Positions 1-7,438 of a stretch of 64,000 nucleotides of DNA are shown in pieces. Where the stretch lies: the NCBI RefSeq assembly GCF_009455635.1, contig NZ_QPER01000001.1:1240001-1304000 (forward strand), in the 5' to 3' direction. Under the pieces are notes generated by a model that was not told the origin of the DNA, made no database searches, and worked only from the letters and a program-made list of their open reading frames with translations. Position numbers and translations under genes: made by a program. Origin of the DNA: Paraburkholderia agricolaris. GTDB lineage: Bacteria > Pseudomonadota > Gammaproteobacteria > Burkholderiales > Burkholderiaceae. Every line of letters starts with the position of its first letter. The stretch's first letter is position 1.

Positions 1-243
1 GATGCCCACGAGCGGTTCGTGCGTATCGTCGGTGAGCCAGTTATCCAGCAGCGCAGGGAGCGTCTCCTCGAGATAGGCGTCCACTACCGGCGCGCTCGCG
101 TAGACCAGCACGTCGTGGCCGCTGAAGTCGACCGTAAGGGACGCGCCGTCCTCGAACGACAGTTGCGCGACGTGCTCCGGCCCGCTTTGCCAATGGGCGA
201 GGCCGAGACTGCGGCCATAATCGTCGAGCGTGGTTTCAATCAT
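1..243 (-). CDS. SycN-like T3SS gatekeeper chaperone (partial, 3' end outside window)
   Basis: Eighty-one codons are visible; the gene runs off the left edge. The ATG at 243 overlaps the stop of the upstream tyeA-like gene (ATGA), so the two are translationally coupled. The visible part is acidic and alternates predicted helix and strand, with segments such as LGLAHWQSG and DGASLTVDF, as in small class I T3SS chaperones of the SycN/CesT fold. In Yersinia, SycN with YscB binds the gatekeeper YopN, and a sycN-type gene next to yopN and tyeA is classical order, which supports the call. The assignment rests on gene order and fold-like pattern rather than a strong sequence match. It could be another class I chaperone. 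Confidence 0.6.
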   Translation of the reverse strand, partial: MIETTLDDYGRSLGLAHWQSGPEHVAQLSFEDGASLTVDFSGHDVLVYASAPVVDAYLEETLPALLDNWLTDDTHEPLVGI

Positions 244-542
244 GTCAGGCGTGGCTCCGGATTCGCCGCGTCGGCGGCCATGTCGGCCTGATCCAGCGCG
301 GCCTGCACCGCGTCGATCACTGCGCCACGCTGTCTGTCGCTGCCGTATGCCTGCACCGGCAGTTGCTTGACGAGCGTGAGCATCTGGTTCATGAACGACG
401 CGCGTGCCGATGGTGCGCCGATGCCAAGTTCGTTGGCGAGCTTTTCGAGGTCGAACGACGTGGGCCGCGCGTTGTCGACGAACACAAGCAGGCCCATCAT
501 CAACGTTTCCGTGCGCGGGTCGGCATCTGCGTCAGCAGCCAC
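240..542 (-). CDS. tyeA: TyeA-like T3SS gatekeeper partner
   Basis: About 100 aa. The stretch ELGIGAPSARASFMNQMLTL followed by a PVQAYGSDRQRGAV segment matches the helical TyeA pattern, which binds the C-terminus of the YopN/SctW gatekeeper and helps hold back effectors until host contact. The GTG at 542 is chosen because GGGGAGG (549-555) lies six bases upstream; a TTG at 557 would place that ribosome site inside the coding region. The start overlaps the 3' end of sctW, whose stop is at 532-534, in the +1 frame relative to sctW. In many T3SS families (MxiC, InvE, SepL) the two parts are one protein, while Yersinia keeps them separate as here. The ATGA overlap with the SycN-like gene makes a tight three-gene unit. 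Confidence 0.75.
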   Translation of the reverse strand: MAADADADPRTETLMMGLLVFVDNARPTSFDLEKLANELGIGAPSARASFMNQMLTLVKQLPVQAYGSDRQRGAVIDAVQAALDQADMAADAANPEPRLT

Positions 543-1446
543 GTTGGGCCTCCCCAAGTTTGACGAGCTTCATGATCCTGGTGCACTGAACCACGACCGT
601 GTTCAGGCACTGGCAGATCGAACCGTGCCGGTTCAACTGAAACTGCGCGAGCCGCCCAGGCGCGGTGCGGACGGCCAACTGATCGCGGCTGAGCGCCGAG
701 TTCGCGAGATCGAGCACCTGGGGGAGCGACTTACCCGGACACGCTTCCTTCATCTTGCGCAGGTTCGTCAACATGCCGTCGACGCCGGATACCATCTGGC
801 AATATAGATGCCCGAATGTCGACGACGCCGCGGTCGGCAGACTGGTGTCGCGCGCGCATTCAAACGCGGCGAGGTTCGCGCGGATCTCGTCGGCATGCTC
901 TGTTTCGTGCAATCGGAGGGCCTCGCGGAGCAACTCGGGACGGCCGCTTTCGGCGCTGCCGCGCTGCTCCTCGGTATCGAGTGTATGACGCAGCGCCAGA
1001 TACTTCTCCATCGGACTTTTGAAGCGACGCAGCGTGCTGTCCAGGATGCTTTGGGCTTCGCTCGCGTCGCCTAAATATGCCTCGATCCCGAACCCTTCCA
1101 GGTCCTCCAGCACTTCATCGAGACCGTTATCGGCGTCCGCGTCCGAACGCGCCGCGCCGTCGTCATGGTTCGTGCCGCGCTTGCGGCCGATCTGGCGAAG
1201 CGAGCGGATGTATTCGGCGATCTCGCCCGGTTCGAAGCTCACCTCGCCGGAGCGCACGACGCTGATGCGCTGTTCCGACGTGGTGCGGCGCGGCGGCACG
1301 CTGCGCTGCACGAGCAACGGCACCGGCGTCGCAACGGCTTGCGGTCCGCGCGTTCGTTCCGAACGTTCAGTGTTCGAGGTGCCGCGCGCCCGGACTCCCT
1401 GGTTCAGATTGACGGCACGCTGCTTCTGGCCAATATCGGGCGACAT
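532..1446 (-). CDS. sctW: T3SS gatekeeper SctW (YopN/HrpJ-like)
   Basis: 304 aa from the ATG at 1446 (AGGT nine bases upstream). The reading frame is open further upstream to 1626, but that part is Arg/Pro-rich, contains the promoter and is unlikely to be translated. The N-terminal ~90 residues are polar and look disordered, as expected for a secreted gatekeeper signal. The remainder is all-helical with the YopN/LcrE-like segment DEVLEDLEGFGIEAYLGD, then a helical region ending in TRIMKLVKLGEAQRGC. SctW proteins plug the export gate at the cytoplasmic face and set the order of translocator and effector secretion. A GGAAC-N16-TTACTCA promoter lies at 1539-1566. The TyeA domain is encoded separately just downstream. 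It is the first gene of a minus-strand unit leaving the window. Confidence 0.82.
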   Translation of the reverse strand: MSPDIGQKQRAVNLNQGVRARGTSNTERSERTRGPQAVATPVPLLVQRSVPPRRTTSEQRISVVRSGEVSFEPGEIAEYIRSLRQIGRKRGTNHDDGAARSDADADNGLDEVLEDLEGFGIEAYLGDASEAQSILDSTLRRFKSPMEKYLALRHTLDTEEQRGSAESGRPELLREALRLHETEHADEIRANLAAFECARDTSLPTAASSTFGHLYCQMVSGVDGMLTNLRKMKEACPGKSLPQVLDLANSALSRDQLAVRTAPGRLAQFQLNRHGSICQCLNTVVVQCTRIMKLVKLGEAQRGC

Positions 1447-1538
1447 GGTGAATACCTGCAAAGCGGGCGGGCCCGCGTGAGTCGGATGGGCGCCGGGTGC
1501 GTCGCGCCGGCGCTCGAATGGATGGTCTGATTGCCTGG

Positions 1539-1566
1539 TGAGTAACAATCGCACGCGTTCGGTTCC
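1539..1566 (-). promoter_or_regulatory. Putative ECF-sigma promoter of sctW
   Basis: On the minus strand the site reads GGAACC, 15 bases, then TTACTCA (preceded by G). It resembles the HrpL-family hrp box GGAACC-N15/16-CCACNNA and recurs upstream of six other units in this window. It lies 93 bases before the sctW start. The match is by eye; no transcription start is known. Confidence 0.7.
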
Positions 1567-1651
1567 CACGCACGCATGCACGCAGCGTGGGTTAGCGCGG
1601 GCGAGGCAGTTTGGCCCGGCAGGCACTCGTGAACTTCAGGCGCCGTGCCCG

Positions 1652-3733
1652 TCAGGTGTCGTGGCCGGATGGACCGAGGTAGGTCACGCTGACGCAGGCA
1701 ATGTCGTCGGAAGGCGCGCGGCCGTTTTCGAATTGCCGGACCGTGTCGATGATCCGCGTGGGCAGCGTCTGCGAATCGACTTCGGGAATGTCGCGAGGTG
1801 CGCCGCTCAGCGCGCCACCAAGCGCGCGCAGCAGGCGATCCTTGCCGAACAGGGAGCCATCTTCGGAGAACGCTTCGCTGACGCCGTCGGTGTAGAGGAA
1901 CAGCGTGTCGCCCGGCGCGAGCGTGAGTTCGGCCTCGGCAAAACAGTAGTCGTCGACGATACCGAGCGCGGGATTGCCTTGTGCCGCCATGAATGTGCAA
2001 CTGGCGGCCCGGCACAATACCGGCGGCGGGTGTCCGCAGATCACGTAGGAGAGACGGCCGGTGCGTAGATCGAGCACACCGTGAAACAGCGTCACGAACA
2101 TCTGCTGTTCGTTGTCCACCGCGAGCCTGGCATTCAGATCGCGCACGCGGCGGGATGGCGAAGGGCTGTGTGAAGGCGCGCCACCGTTATTGAGCAGCGT
2201 GCGCACCAGCGCCATGAAGAGCGCGGCCCCCACGCCCTTGCCGGAGACGTCACCGATATCGATCGACAGTCGATGCTCGTCGAGCAGCGTATAGCCGTAG
2301 AAGTCGCCGCCGATTTCGTTGGCCGGCACCATGCTCGCCGCGATACGTACCGCCCGGGTATCAGGCGCCGCGCGCGGCAGGATCGACTGCTGGATTTCGC
2401 GCGCAATGGCGAGTTCGCGTTGCAGCGCGGCGAGGGCGGTTTTCGCTTCGACCGAGCGCGACAGTTCGGCCAGCAACTGGACCACGCGCTCCTGTTGCGA
2501 CGCGATGTAACCGGTCATTCGGCTCAGCGTGGCCGATAGCGCGAGCAGCTGGTTGCCCGCCGGTGCGTGGCCGGCGTCTTCCAGTTCGAGCAGGATCGAG
2601 TTCTGCTCGTCGTTGTCGAGCCGCTTCGACAGGCTGCGCAACTGCGTGCGGATCATGTCTTCCTGACGTTGCCAGGCGAGCTGGCGCTCGTCGCGCAGCA
2701 GGTTCAGTTCGATCAGCGCCCTGCGGATCTCGCCGACGTGGCGTGAGATTTTACCGAATGAGCCCGGCAATTCGTCATCCTCAAGGTCAAGGCGCGCTGC
2801 GGTATCGAGCACGGCAAGGCGGCGGGTGACCGACGCGATGCGTTGCAGCGCGCGCGACAGTCCCTGAACGAGTACGGCCAGACAAGCGATGCCGGCGAAC
2901 ACGGTTAGACCAATCGCGGCGACAGTCAGCAGAAAATGACGCTCTGCCGCGGTGAGCATCGTGCCGAGCGCGCGCGCGGCGACCAGCAGGCCGACTGCGT
3001 GGCCGGCCGGGTCGTCGATCGGCATGGAGATCGTCTCGTAGCGCTCGCCTTCGATGACTGGCGAGGCGAGCGCGCCCTGGCCGAACGGCAGCCGGCGCGC
3101 CTCGTCGCCCAACGCCGTTGTCCCGCTTGCCATCACTTCGTTGCCGTGTACGTTGATCAGAAAGATCTGCGCGCCGGTTGCCGCCGCGATGCGCGCGAGC
3201 GCCGGTTCCATATCGGCGCCGAGCGCGAGGTAGCCGAGCGTGCCGGCGCAACGCAAGGTGGTCGCGCGGACCCACAGGTAGCGGTCGTTGCGCCACGGGA
3301 TCGGACCGCCGATCGCGCGTTCCGGACGCGCCGCAAGTGTCCTGCGCATGACGTCGCCAAGGAGCGGCTGTATCCGTGAGCCTGAGCGGTTCGCGTACAG
3401 CCGTGTCCCGTCGGCATCGTAAAGCTCGATCCAGCCGGGGGACGGGCGCGTCGCCACGGTGTCCCGCAGCACGCGCGCGAGCGCGTCGCCATCGTGGGCG
3501 CGTAGAGCCTTGCATAGCTGGCGTGAATTCAGCAGAGTTCGTGCTGTGTCATCCAGCAGTTCGAGCTGGTCGTGCTGCGCGTCCAGCCACATCCAGCGCA
3601 GCGACTGGATCGCGATCTGTTGCGAGGCGTCGGCGTTCAAGCGGTAGCTCCTCGCAATGAACCATCCGCTGATGCAGCCGACCAGCGTGAGAAGGGCCAC
3701 CGAGGCCAGCAGGAAGCGGTTACGCGAGAGCAT
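1652..3733 (-). CDS. Membrane-anchored SpoIIE/PP2C serine phosphatase (BtrU/RsbU-like)
   Basis: 693 aa from the ATG at 3733, which overlaps the preceding gene by 14 bases. Residues 6-24 form a membrane helix, followed by a periplasmic sensor-like region, a second helix at about 268-290, a HAMP/coiled-coil linker and a SpoIIE phosphatase domain from about 450 to the end. Visible PP2C motifs are NEIGGDFYGY (metal-binding Asp), SIDIGDVSGKGVGAALFMA, GHPPPVL, LFLYTDGVSEAF and DDIACVSV. Such enzymes dephosphorylate a STAS anti-anti-sigma factor; in Bordetella the homologous BtrU acts with BtrV and BtrW to control BtrS and the bsc T3SS. The neighbouring RsbW-like kinase supports that role, but no STAS substrate gene is visible here. 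The periplasmic signal sensed is unknown. Confidence 0.85.
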   Translation of the reverse strand: MLSRNRFLLASVALLTLVGCISGWFIARSYRLNADASQQIAIQSLRWMWLDAQHDQLELLDDTARTLLNSRQLCKALRAHDGDALARVLRDTVATRPSPGWIELYDADGTRLYANRSGSRIQPLLGDVMRRTLAARPERAIGGPIPWRNDRYLWVRATTLRCAGTLGYLALGADMEPALARIAAATGAQIFLINVHGNEVMASGTTALGDEARRLPFGQGALASPVIEGERYETISMPIDDPAGHAVGLLVAARALGTMLTAAERHFLLTVAAIGLTVFAGIACLAVLVQGLSRALQRIASVTRRLAVLDTAARLDLEDDELPGSFGKISRHVGEIRRALIELNLLRDERQLAWQRQEDMIRTQLRSLSKRLDNDEQNSILLELEDAGHAPAGNQLLALSATLSRMTGYIASQQERVVQLLAELSRSVEAKTALAALQRELAIAREIQQSILPRAAPDTRAVRIAASMVPANEIGGDFYGYTLLDEHRLSIDIGDVSGKGVGAALFMALVRTLLNNGGAPSHSPSPSRRVRDLNARLAVDNEQQMFVTLFHGVLDLRTGRLSYVICGHPPPVLCRAASCTFMAAQGNPALGIVDDYCFAEAELTLAPGDTLFLYTDGVSEAFSEDGSLFGKDRLLRALGGALSGAPRDIPEVDSQTLPTRIIDTVRQFENGRAPSDDIACVSVTYLGPSGHDT

Positions 3734-5522
3734 GGCGGCGCGCGAGCGTGCTGGAGCAGAGCCACGCGATGCATACGAGGATGGCGCCGGCGCCGAGGTA
3801 GACGAGCGCCGGATCGAGCAGCAGGCCAGGCAGCAGGTTCGCGCTTGCCGCGAGCGTGCCGGCGGCGAACGCCGCGCAGTCGGCTCGCGCGAGCGCGACG
3901 ACCGGGGCGTGAGCGCGCCGGTACAGCCGCGTGCGGCAACGCATGCTGAGCCACAGCACGGCGCCCGGCACGAGCGGCGCCAGCCAGTGTGTGGTCCAGC
4001 CGACCAGCGCCAGAAGCACCAGTGCAAGCATTTGCCATGAAGTGCGGCGTGACGGCTCGCGAGTGCCGGCCCATGCACAGCAGCACAGTACGGCAGCCGT
4101 CACGCTGCTGAGCGTCGGGCCCTCGCGCAGAATGATGTCGTCGAGCGCGCCGTGCAGGAGCATCCCGCAGCCCGCGCCCGCGAGCAACGCGCACAGCCAC
4201 TCCGCGATGCGCGGCGCCTGCTCCGGACGCGCGCGCAGTGCAGCGCTCGAGGCCGACGCGTGCAGTATCGTCATCAGACCCACGCCCTCGGCGAGCGACA
4301 GCAGCACGATGGTGCCGGACGGACTCATTCCCTGCACCGCGAGCAGGCCGAACAGCGGGCCGATCAGCAGCGCGCCGAGCACCGCGCCCGCACTCGCAAT
4401 GTGACGCTGGCGTGCCTGCTGGTCGAAAACCAGCGTTGCGCGCAGGCCGAGCATGGCGGCCGCGCCCAACAGCACCTCGGGCAGCGGCGCGGCTTCGACG
4501 ATCAGGCCGACCTGGGCGAGGCCCGCTGTGGTAAAGAACAGCAGATACTGCGTACCGGGACGCTGCCGTCCGAGGCTGCCGGCAAGCGCGCCGGCCACGA
4601 ACGCGAGCCGTCCGGACGGCGCGGGGTGCAGTAGCAGTGCCGTCACTGACCATGCCGAGGCGTGCAGGATCGCCGCGAAGCGGTGATAGCACGCCATGCT
4701 GACGGTCAGTCGCTGAACTCGCGCGGGCGCGTCCAGCACGTCGGCGCCCTGCGTGCGCGCGGCGAGTTCGCGCAACAGCGTTTGTCGCGCGGCGTTCGTC
4801 TCGATTCGCGCGCGCGATTCGGCGAGGCGCGCGACGCGCTCATAGCGTTCGCTCAATGCCAGCATGCGGCTTGCGAGCAGCGGTGCGCGCAGGTCGGCGT
4901 CGCAGCGGCGGGTGCCTTTCCAGACGTGATTGAAGCGGCCGTGCGCAGCGTTGTAAATGAGTCGCCGCACGACCCGTTCGCGTTGCCAGGGGCCGCGCTC
5001 CAGCGAAAAGCGCAAGGTTTCGCGGCCGAGCACGGCAACGCCGAGCGTCAGCAACAGGGTGACGAGGCCGATCTCCGTTATATCGCCCATGCTCAGCCGG
5101 GCACGCGCCGAAACGGTCAGGCGCGCGCCGGCGAGCGCGCCGTCCGGCACGCGGACTGTGTATTGCGCGCTACTGGCGGCTCCATTGCGGTTTCGTACCG
5201 CGACGAACTCGCGTGCTTGTGGGCCGGTGTCGTCGTGCAGTGAGATCGCATCGACGTCCTCGAGCTGGGCGAGGTGGCCTTGCAACAATGCCGTGATGGT
5301 GGCGGGGCGGTCGCGGCCGGCCAGTTGGACCCGGCTCACGAGAGCGAGCTCGTGCGCGACGCGCAGAGCATGGAGGCGGGCGTTGGGTATTGCTTCGGCG
5401 GCGCGCGATGCCGACAGACTATAGAGCGCCTCGGCGCCACACAGCACGGTCAGCACGATCGCTACCGCGAGCGTCAGCCACGCGAGCCGCGCGTGCATGC
5501 GTCCCCTTCGCAGGCTAGTCAT
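3720..5522 (-). CDS. Polytopic membrane protein of the partner-switch operon, function unknown
   Basis: 600 aa from the ATG at 5522 (overlaps the upstream stop by 8 bases). The N-terminus has a membrane helix (LAWLTLAVAIVLTVLCGAEA), a periplasmic stretch of about 120 residues and a second helix near MGDITEIGLVTLLLTLG. An Arg-rich cytoplasmic segment follows, then roughly ten hydrophobic helices, many rich in Ala/Leu/Gly, to the C-terminus. I recognise no enzyme or transporter motif. The layout of a periplasmic domain plus a multi-helix membrane block, sandwiched between a small membrane sensor and a PP2C phosphatase with overlapping stops and starts, suggests a signal-input component for the phosphatase. 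That role is inferred from context only. Not obviously related to Bordetella Btr proteins. Confidence 0.6.
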   Translation of the reverse strand: MTSLRRGRMHARLAWLTLAVAIVLTVLCGAEALYSLSASRAAEAIPNARLHALRVAHELALVSRVQLAGRDRPATITALLQGHLAQLEDVDAISLHDDTGPQAREFVAVRNRNGAASSAQYTVRVPDGALAGARLTVSARARLSMGDITEIGLVTLLLTLGVAVLGRETLRFSLERGPWQRERVVRRLIYNAAHGRFNHVWKGTRRCDADLRAPLLASRMLALSERYERVARLAESRARIETNAARQTLLRELAARTQGADVLDAPARVQRLTVSMACYHRFAAILHASAWSVTALLLHPAPSGRLAFVAGALAGSLGRQRPGTQYLLFFTTAGLAQVGLIVEAAPLPEVLLGAAAMLGLRATLVFDQQARQRHIASAGAVLGALLIGPLFGLLAVQGMSPSGTIVLLSLAEGVGLMTILHASASSAALRARPEQAPRIAEWLCALLAGAGCGMLLHGALDDIILREGPTLSSVTAAVLCCCAWAGTREPSRRTSWQMLALVLLALVGWTTHWLAPLVPGAVLWLSMRCRTRLYRRAHAPVVALARADCAAFAAGTLAASANLLPGLLLDPALVYLGAGAILVCIAWLCSSTLARRHALA

Positions 5523-6387
5523 CGCGAGGGCCTTCTTTCGAGAGCTGTCGCTCAGCGAAGGCGAGCCGCACCTCGGCTTCCTGCACGCGTGCGAGCGCGG
5601 CGGCGAGCGCGTCTTCGTGCGGACAGTCAGCCGCGGCGGCACCGCTGATGCGCTCCAGTTGACGGCGCACAAAGCCGGTCAGCGGACGATAGATGAGCCA
5701 GAAGGCGACGCACGCCATCCCCAGCACCAGGGCGGTGCCTGCCATGTCCGGCATGCCGGCCGAAAGCACGGCGGGAGTTGCCGCCGACGGCAGCGAAAAC
5801 GTCACGCCCACATATGCCGCGTGATCGCGCAAAGGCGGGTCGAGCGCCACGACATAGGTGGACAGGCCGTCCGTCTCGGTACTCCAGTGCGCGGCGGCCG
5901 ACGGCTGCCAATGGCGCGGCGCGGCGAGCCAGGCGGCCGGCACCGGCGTGCCGACCGCGCTGCCGTCGGTGCTATACAGTGTGCGCCCGTTGAGCGCGAA
6001 GACGTCGATCGAAACGAGTTCAGGATGGTCAGCCCATGTTGCCTGCAGGAGATGGCCAATCCGGCTCGCGTCGTCGTCCGCGGATGCGGACGGCAGCGCG
6101 CCGATGCGATCGCGCAACTCCCAGGCGGTCGCGCCCAGTTGTTCGACCTCCTCATTGTCATGGAGCGCATGTTGCACTGACTGAAGCGCGCGATGCGTCA
6201 GCGCCGTGCAGACGGTGAACGTCGCGAGCCACGGCCACACGGTCTGGGTGAACAGCCTTGCGGCGTGCCGGCGGCGCGTGGACGCCACGCTTTCTACGGT
6301 ACGGCTGGAATGTACGCGAAATGCTTTGTACACTGCCCGAGGCCGTTGGACGAATTGCATCATCCGGCGCAGCAGGTGGTGGTTCAT
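5515..6387 (-). CDS. Two-helix membrane sensor-like protein, function unknown
   Basis: Up to 290 aa. One membrane helix near residues 45-66 (around VWPWLATFTVCTAL) and another near 215-234 (ALVLGMACVAFWLIY) flank a periplasmic domain of about 150 residues with features of small-molecule sensor domains (LVSIDVFALNGRTLYSTDG resembles a Cache/CHASE-like strand pattern). The cytoplasmic tail is a short helical or coiled-coil segment with no output domain. It is the first gene of a three-gene overlapping operon ending in the SpoIIE phosphatase, so it may relay a periplasmic signal to it. The start is uncertain: the ATG at 6387 leaves only 18 bases to the divergent kinase gene, and ATG 6363 or a later codon before the first helix is possible. 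Confidence 0.6.
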   Translation of the reverse strand: MNHHLLRRMMQFVQRPRAVYKAFRVHSSRTVESVASTRRRHAARLFTQTVWPWLATFTVCTALTHRALQSVQHALHDNEEVEQLGATAWELRDRIGALPSASADDDASRIGHLLQATWADHPELVSIDVFALNGRTLYSTDGSAVGTPVPAAWLAAPRHWQPSAAAHWSTETDGLSTYVVALDPPLRDHAAYVGVTFSLPSAATPAVLSAGMPDMAGTALVLGMACVAFWLIYRPLTGFVRRQLERISGAAAADCPHEDALAAALARVQEAEVRLAFAERQLSKEGPRDD

Positions 6388-6405
6388 CGCAATATCGACC
6401 TATCC

Positions 6406-6861
6406 ATGAGCGTCCCTGACTTTGATTGTCGCTACCGTGCAAGCCTGCAATCCGTTGCCGAATGCAGCGGTGCATTTGCGTGCTGGATGCAGGCCGCCGC
6501 GTTGCCGCGTTCACTGGCTGAGCCGCTTTCGCTCGCGCTCGAAGAACTGCTGGTGAATATCGTCACGCATGGTTGCGCGCAGGACGAGCGCCGCATCTTC
6601 TCGGTCGCCGCAGTCTGTTCGGCGGAGGGCGTGGTACTCACGCTGCGCGACGACGGCGCCGGCTTCGACCCCACGCGCGCACGCGCGCCGGATATTCATG
6701 CGCCGCTAGCGCAGCGCGAGCCTGGCGGCCTTGGGCTGTGGCTGGTTCATCACCTCGTCGACAAGCTTACCTACCGGCGCGTGGGCAATGAGAACGAACT
6801 CACGCTCAACAAGCGCTACACGGCCGGCGGATCCGCGGCGGCGTCAGACGCGACCGGCTAG
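6406..6861 (+). CDS. RsbW/BtrW-like anti-sigma serine kinase
   Basis: 151 aa. A compact GHKL ATPase of the anti-sigma kinase type: N box EELLVNIVTHGCA, G1 box DDGAGFDP and G2 box GGLGLWLVHHLVD are all visible. These kinases phosphorylate a STAS anti-anti-sigma factor and, in partner switching, release or hold a target protein. In Bordetella, BtrW does this for T3SS control. The divergent operon at 6387-1652 supplies the matching phosphatase. The ATG at 6406 is chosen by family length; no strong ribosome site is seen and an upstream GTG is possible. The 3' end overlaps the convergent chaperone gene by 18 bases. The client here could be one of the two ECF sigma factors near 41-45 kb, but this is inference. 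Confidence 0.83.
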   Translation: MSVPDFDCRYRASLQSVAECSGAFACWMQAAALPRSLAEPLSLALEELLVNIVTHGCAQDERRIFSVAAVCSAEGVVLTLRDDGAGFDPTRARAPDIHAPLAQREPGGLGLWLVHHLVDKLTYRRVGNENELTLNKRYTAGGSAAASDATG

Positions 6862-7317
6862 CAACTGCCAGTCCCGCCGGAAGGCGACTGCGTTCTGCGG
6901 CGCGGCGGCGCGTGCGGATGTCCGCGCGTGCATTTCATATTCGGCAACCCAGTACTTCGCCGCGGCGGCGAAGCGCTCCAGGTAATTCTTGAGCGCATCC
7001 GCCCCGACCACCATGTCCTCGAGGCGTGCGCACAGGATGATTTCGCCGGCGGGCTCGTCGAATGCGAGACTCGCGCCGCCGGTCTTACTACCGAATGTGT
7101 TGCCTTTCAGCAGCATCAGGCAGGCATCGTGCAGCACGCTGTGCACGTTCGATGCGACGATGCTGTACAGGTGCAGACACTGCCCATCTGGATCGGCCTC
7201 GATGTGCAGACTCGGGCAGCCTTCAATCTGAACGAGGGCGAGTCCGCGGTCGTCGAGTTGCAACTGCGGCAGACCAATGACGATGCCGATCTGAATTGCC
7301 ATTGCTTTGGTATCCAT
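6844..7317 (-). CDS. CesT-family T3SS effector chaperone
   Basis: 157 aa. The segments IGLPQLQLDDRGLALVQIEG, PSLHIEADPDGQCLHLYSIV and FDEPAGEIILCARLE give the alternating strand/helix pattern and acidic character of class I (CesT/SycE-like) T3SS chaperones, which bind the N-terminal region of an effector. It lies 121 bases downstream of the 572-aa putative substrate on the same strand, with no hairpin or promoter motif in between, so co-transcription from the promoter at 9240-9268 is likely. That arrangement suggests its client is one or more of the three large proteins at 7.4-13.7 kb. Starts at 7317 or 7302 are both possible and neither has a clear ribosome site. Confidence 0.72.
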   Translation of the reverse strand: MDTKAMAIQIGIVIGLPQLQLDDRGLALVQIEGCPSLHIEADPDGQCLHLYSIVASNVHSVLHDACLMLLKGNTFGSKTGGASLAFDEPAGEIILCARLEDMVVGADALKNYLERFAAAAKYWVAEYEMHARTSARAAAPQNAVAFRRDWQLLAGRV

Positions 7318-7438
7318 AGGGTTTTATTCCGCCAGATGTGGGCTGATGTTGCCGGATGCCGGGAGGGTTGGATGAGGCCGGACTACAGGGAAGGGCCCCG
7401 GCCGCATGACGCCCTTTCCCCATGTATTACCGCGAAAG

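Noticed and set aside
19..807. Plus-strand open frames opposite sctW, tyeA and the SycN-like gene
   Set aside because: Arg-rich, no family signal and fully antisense to recognisable T3SS genes; typical shadows of GC-rich coding DNA.
1447..1626. N-terminal extension of sctW upstream of 1446
   Set aside because: The stretch is Arg/His/Pro-rich without a ribosome site and contains the promoter box at 1539-1566, so it should be untranslated.
3734..4078. Upstream extension of the SpoIIE phosphatase gene
   Set aside because: It overlaps the end of the preceding membrane-protein gene; the ATG at 3733 directly precedes a normal first membrane helix.
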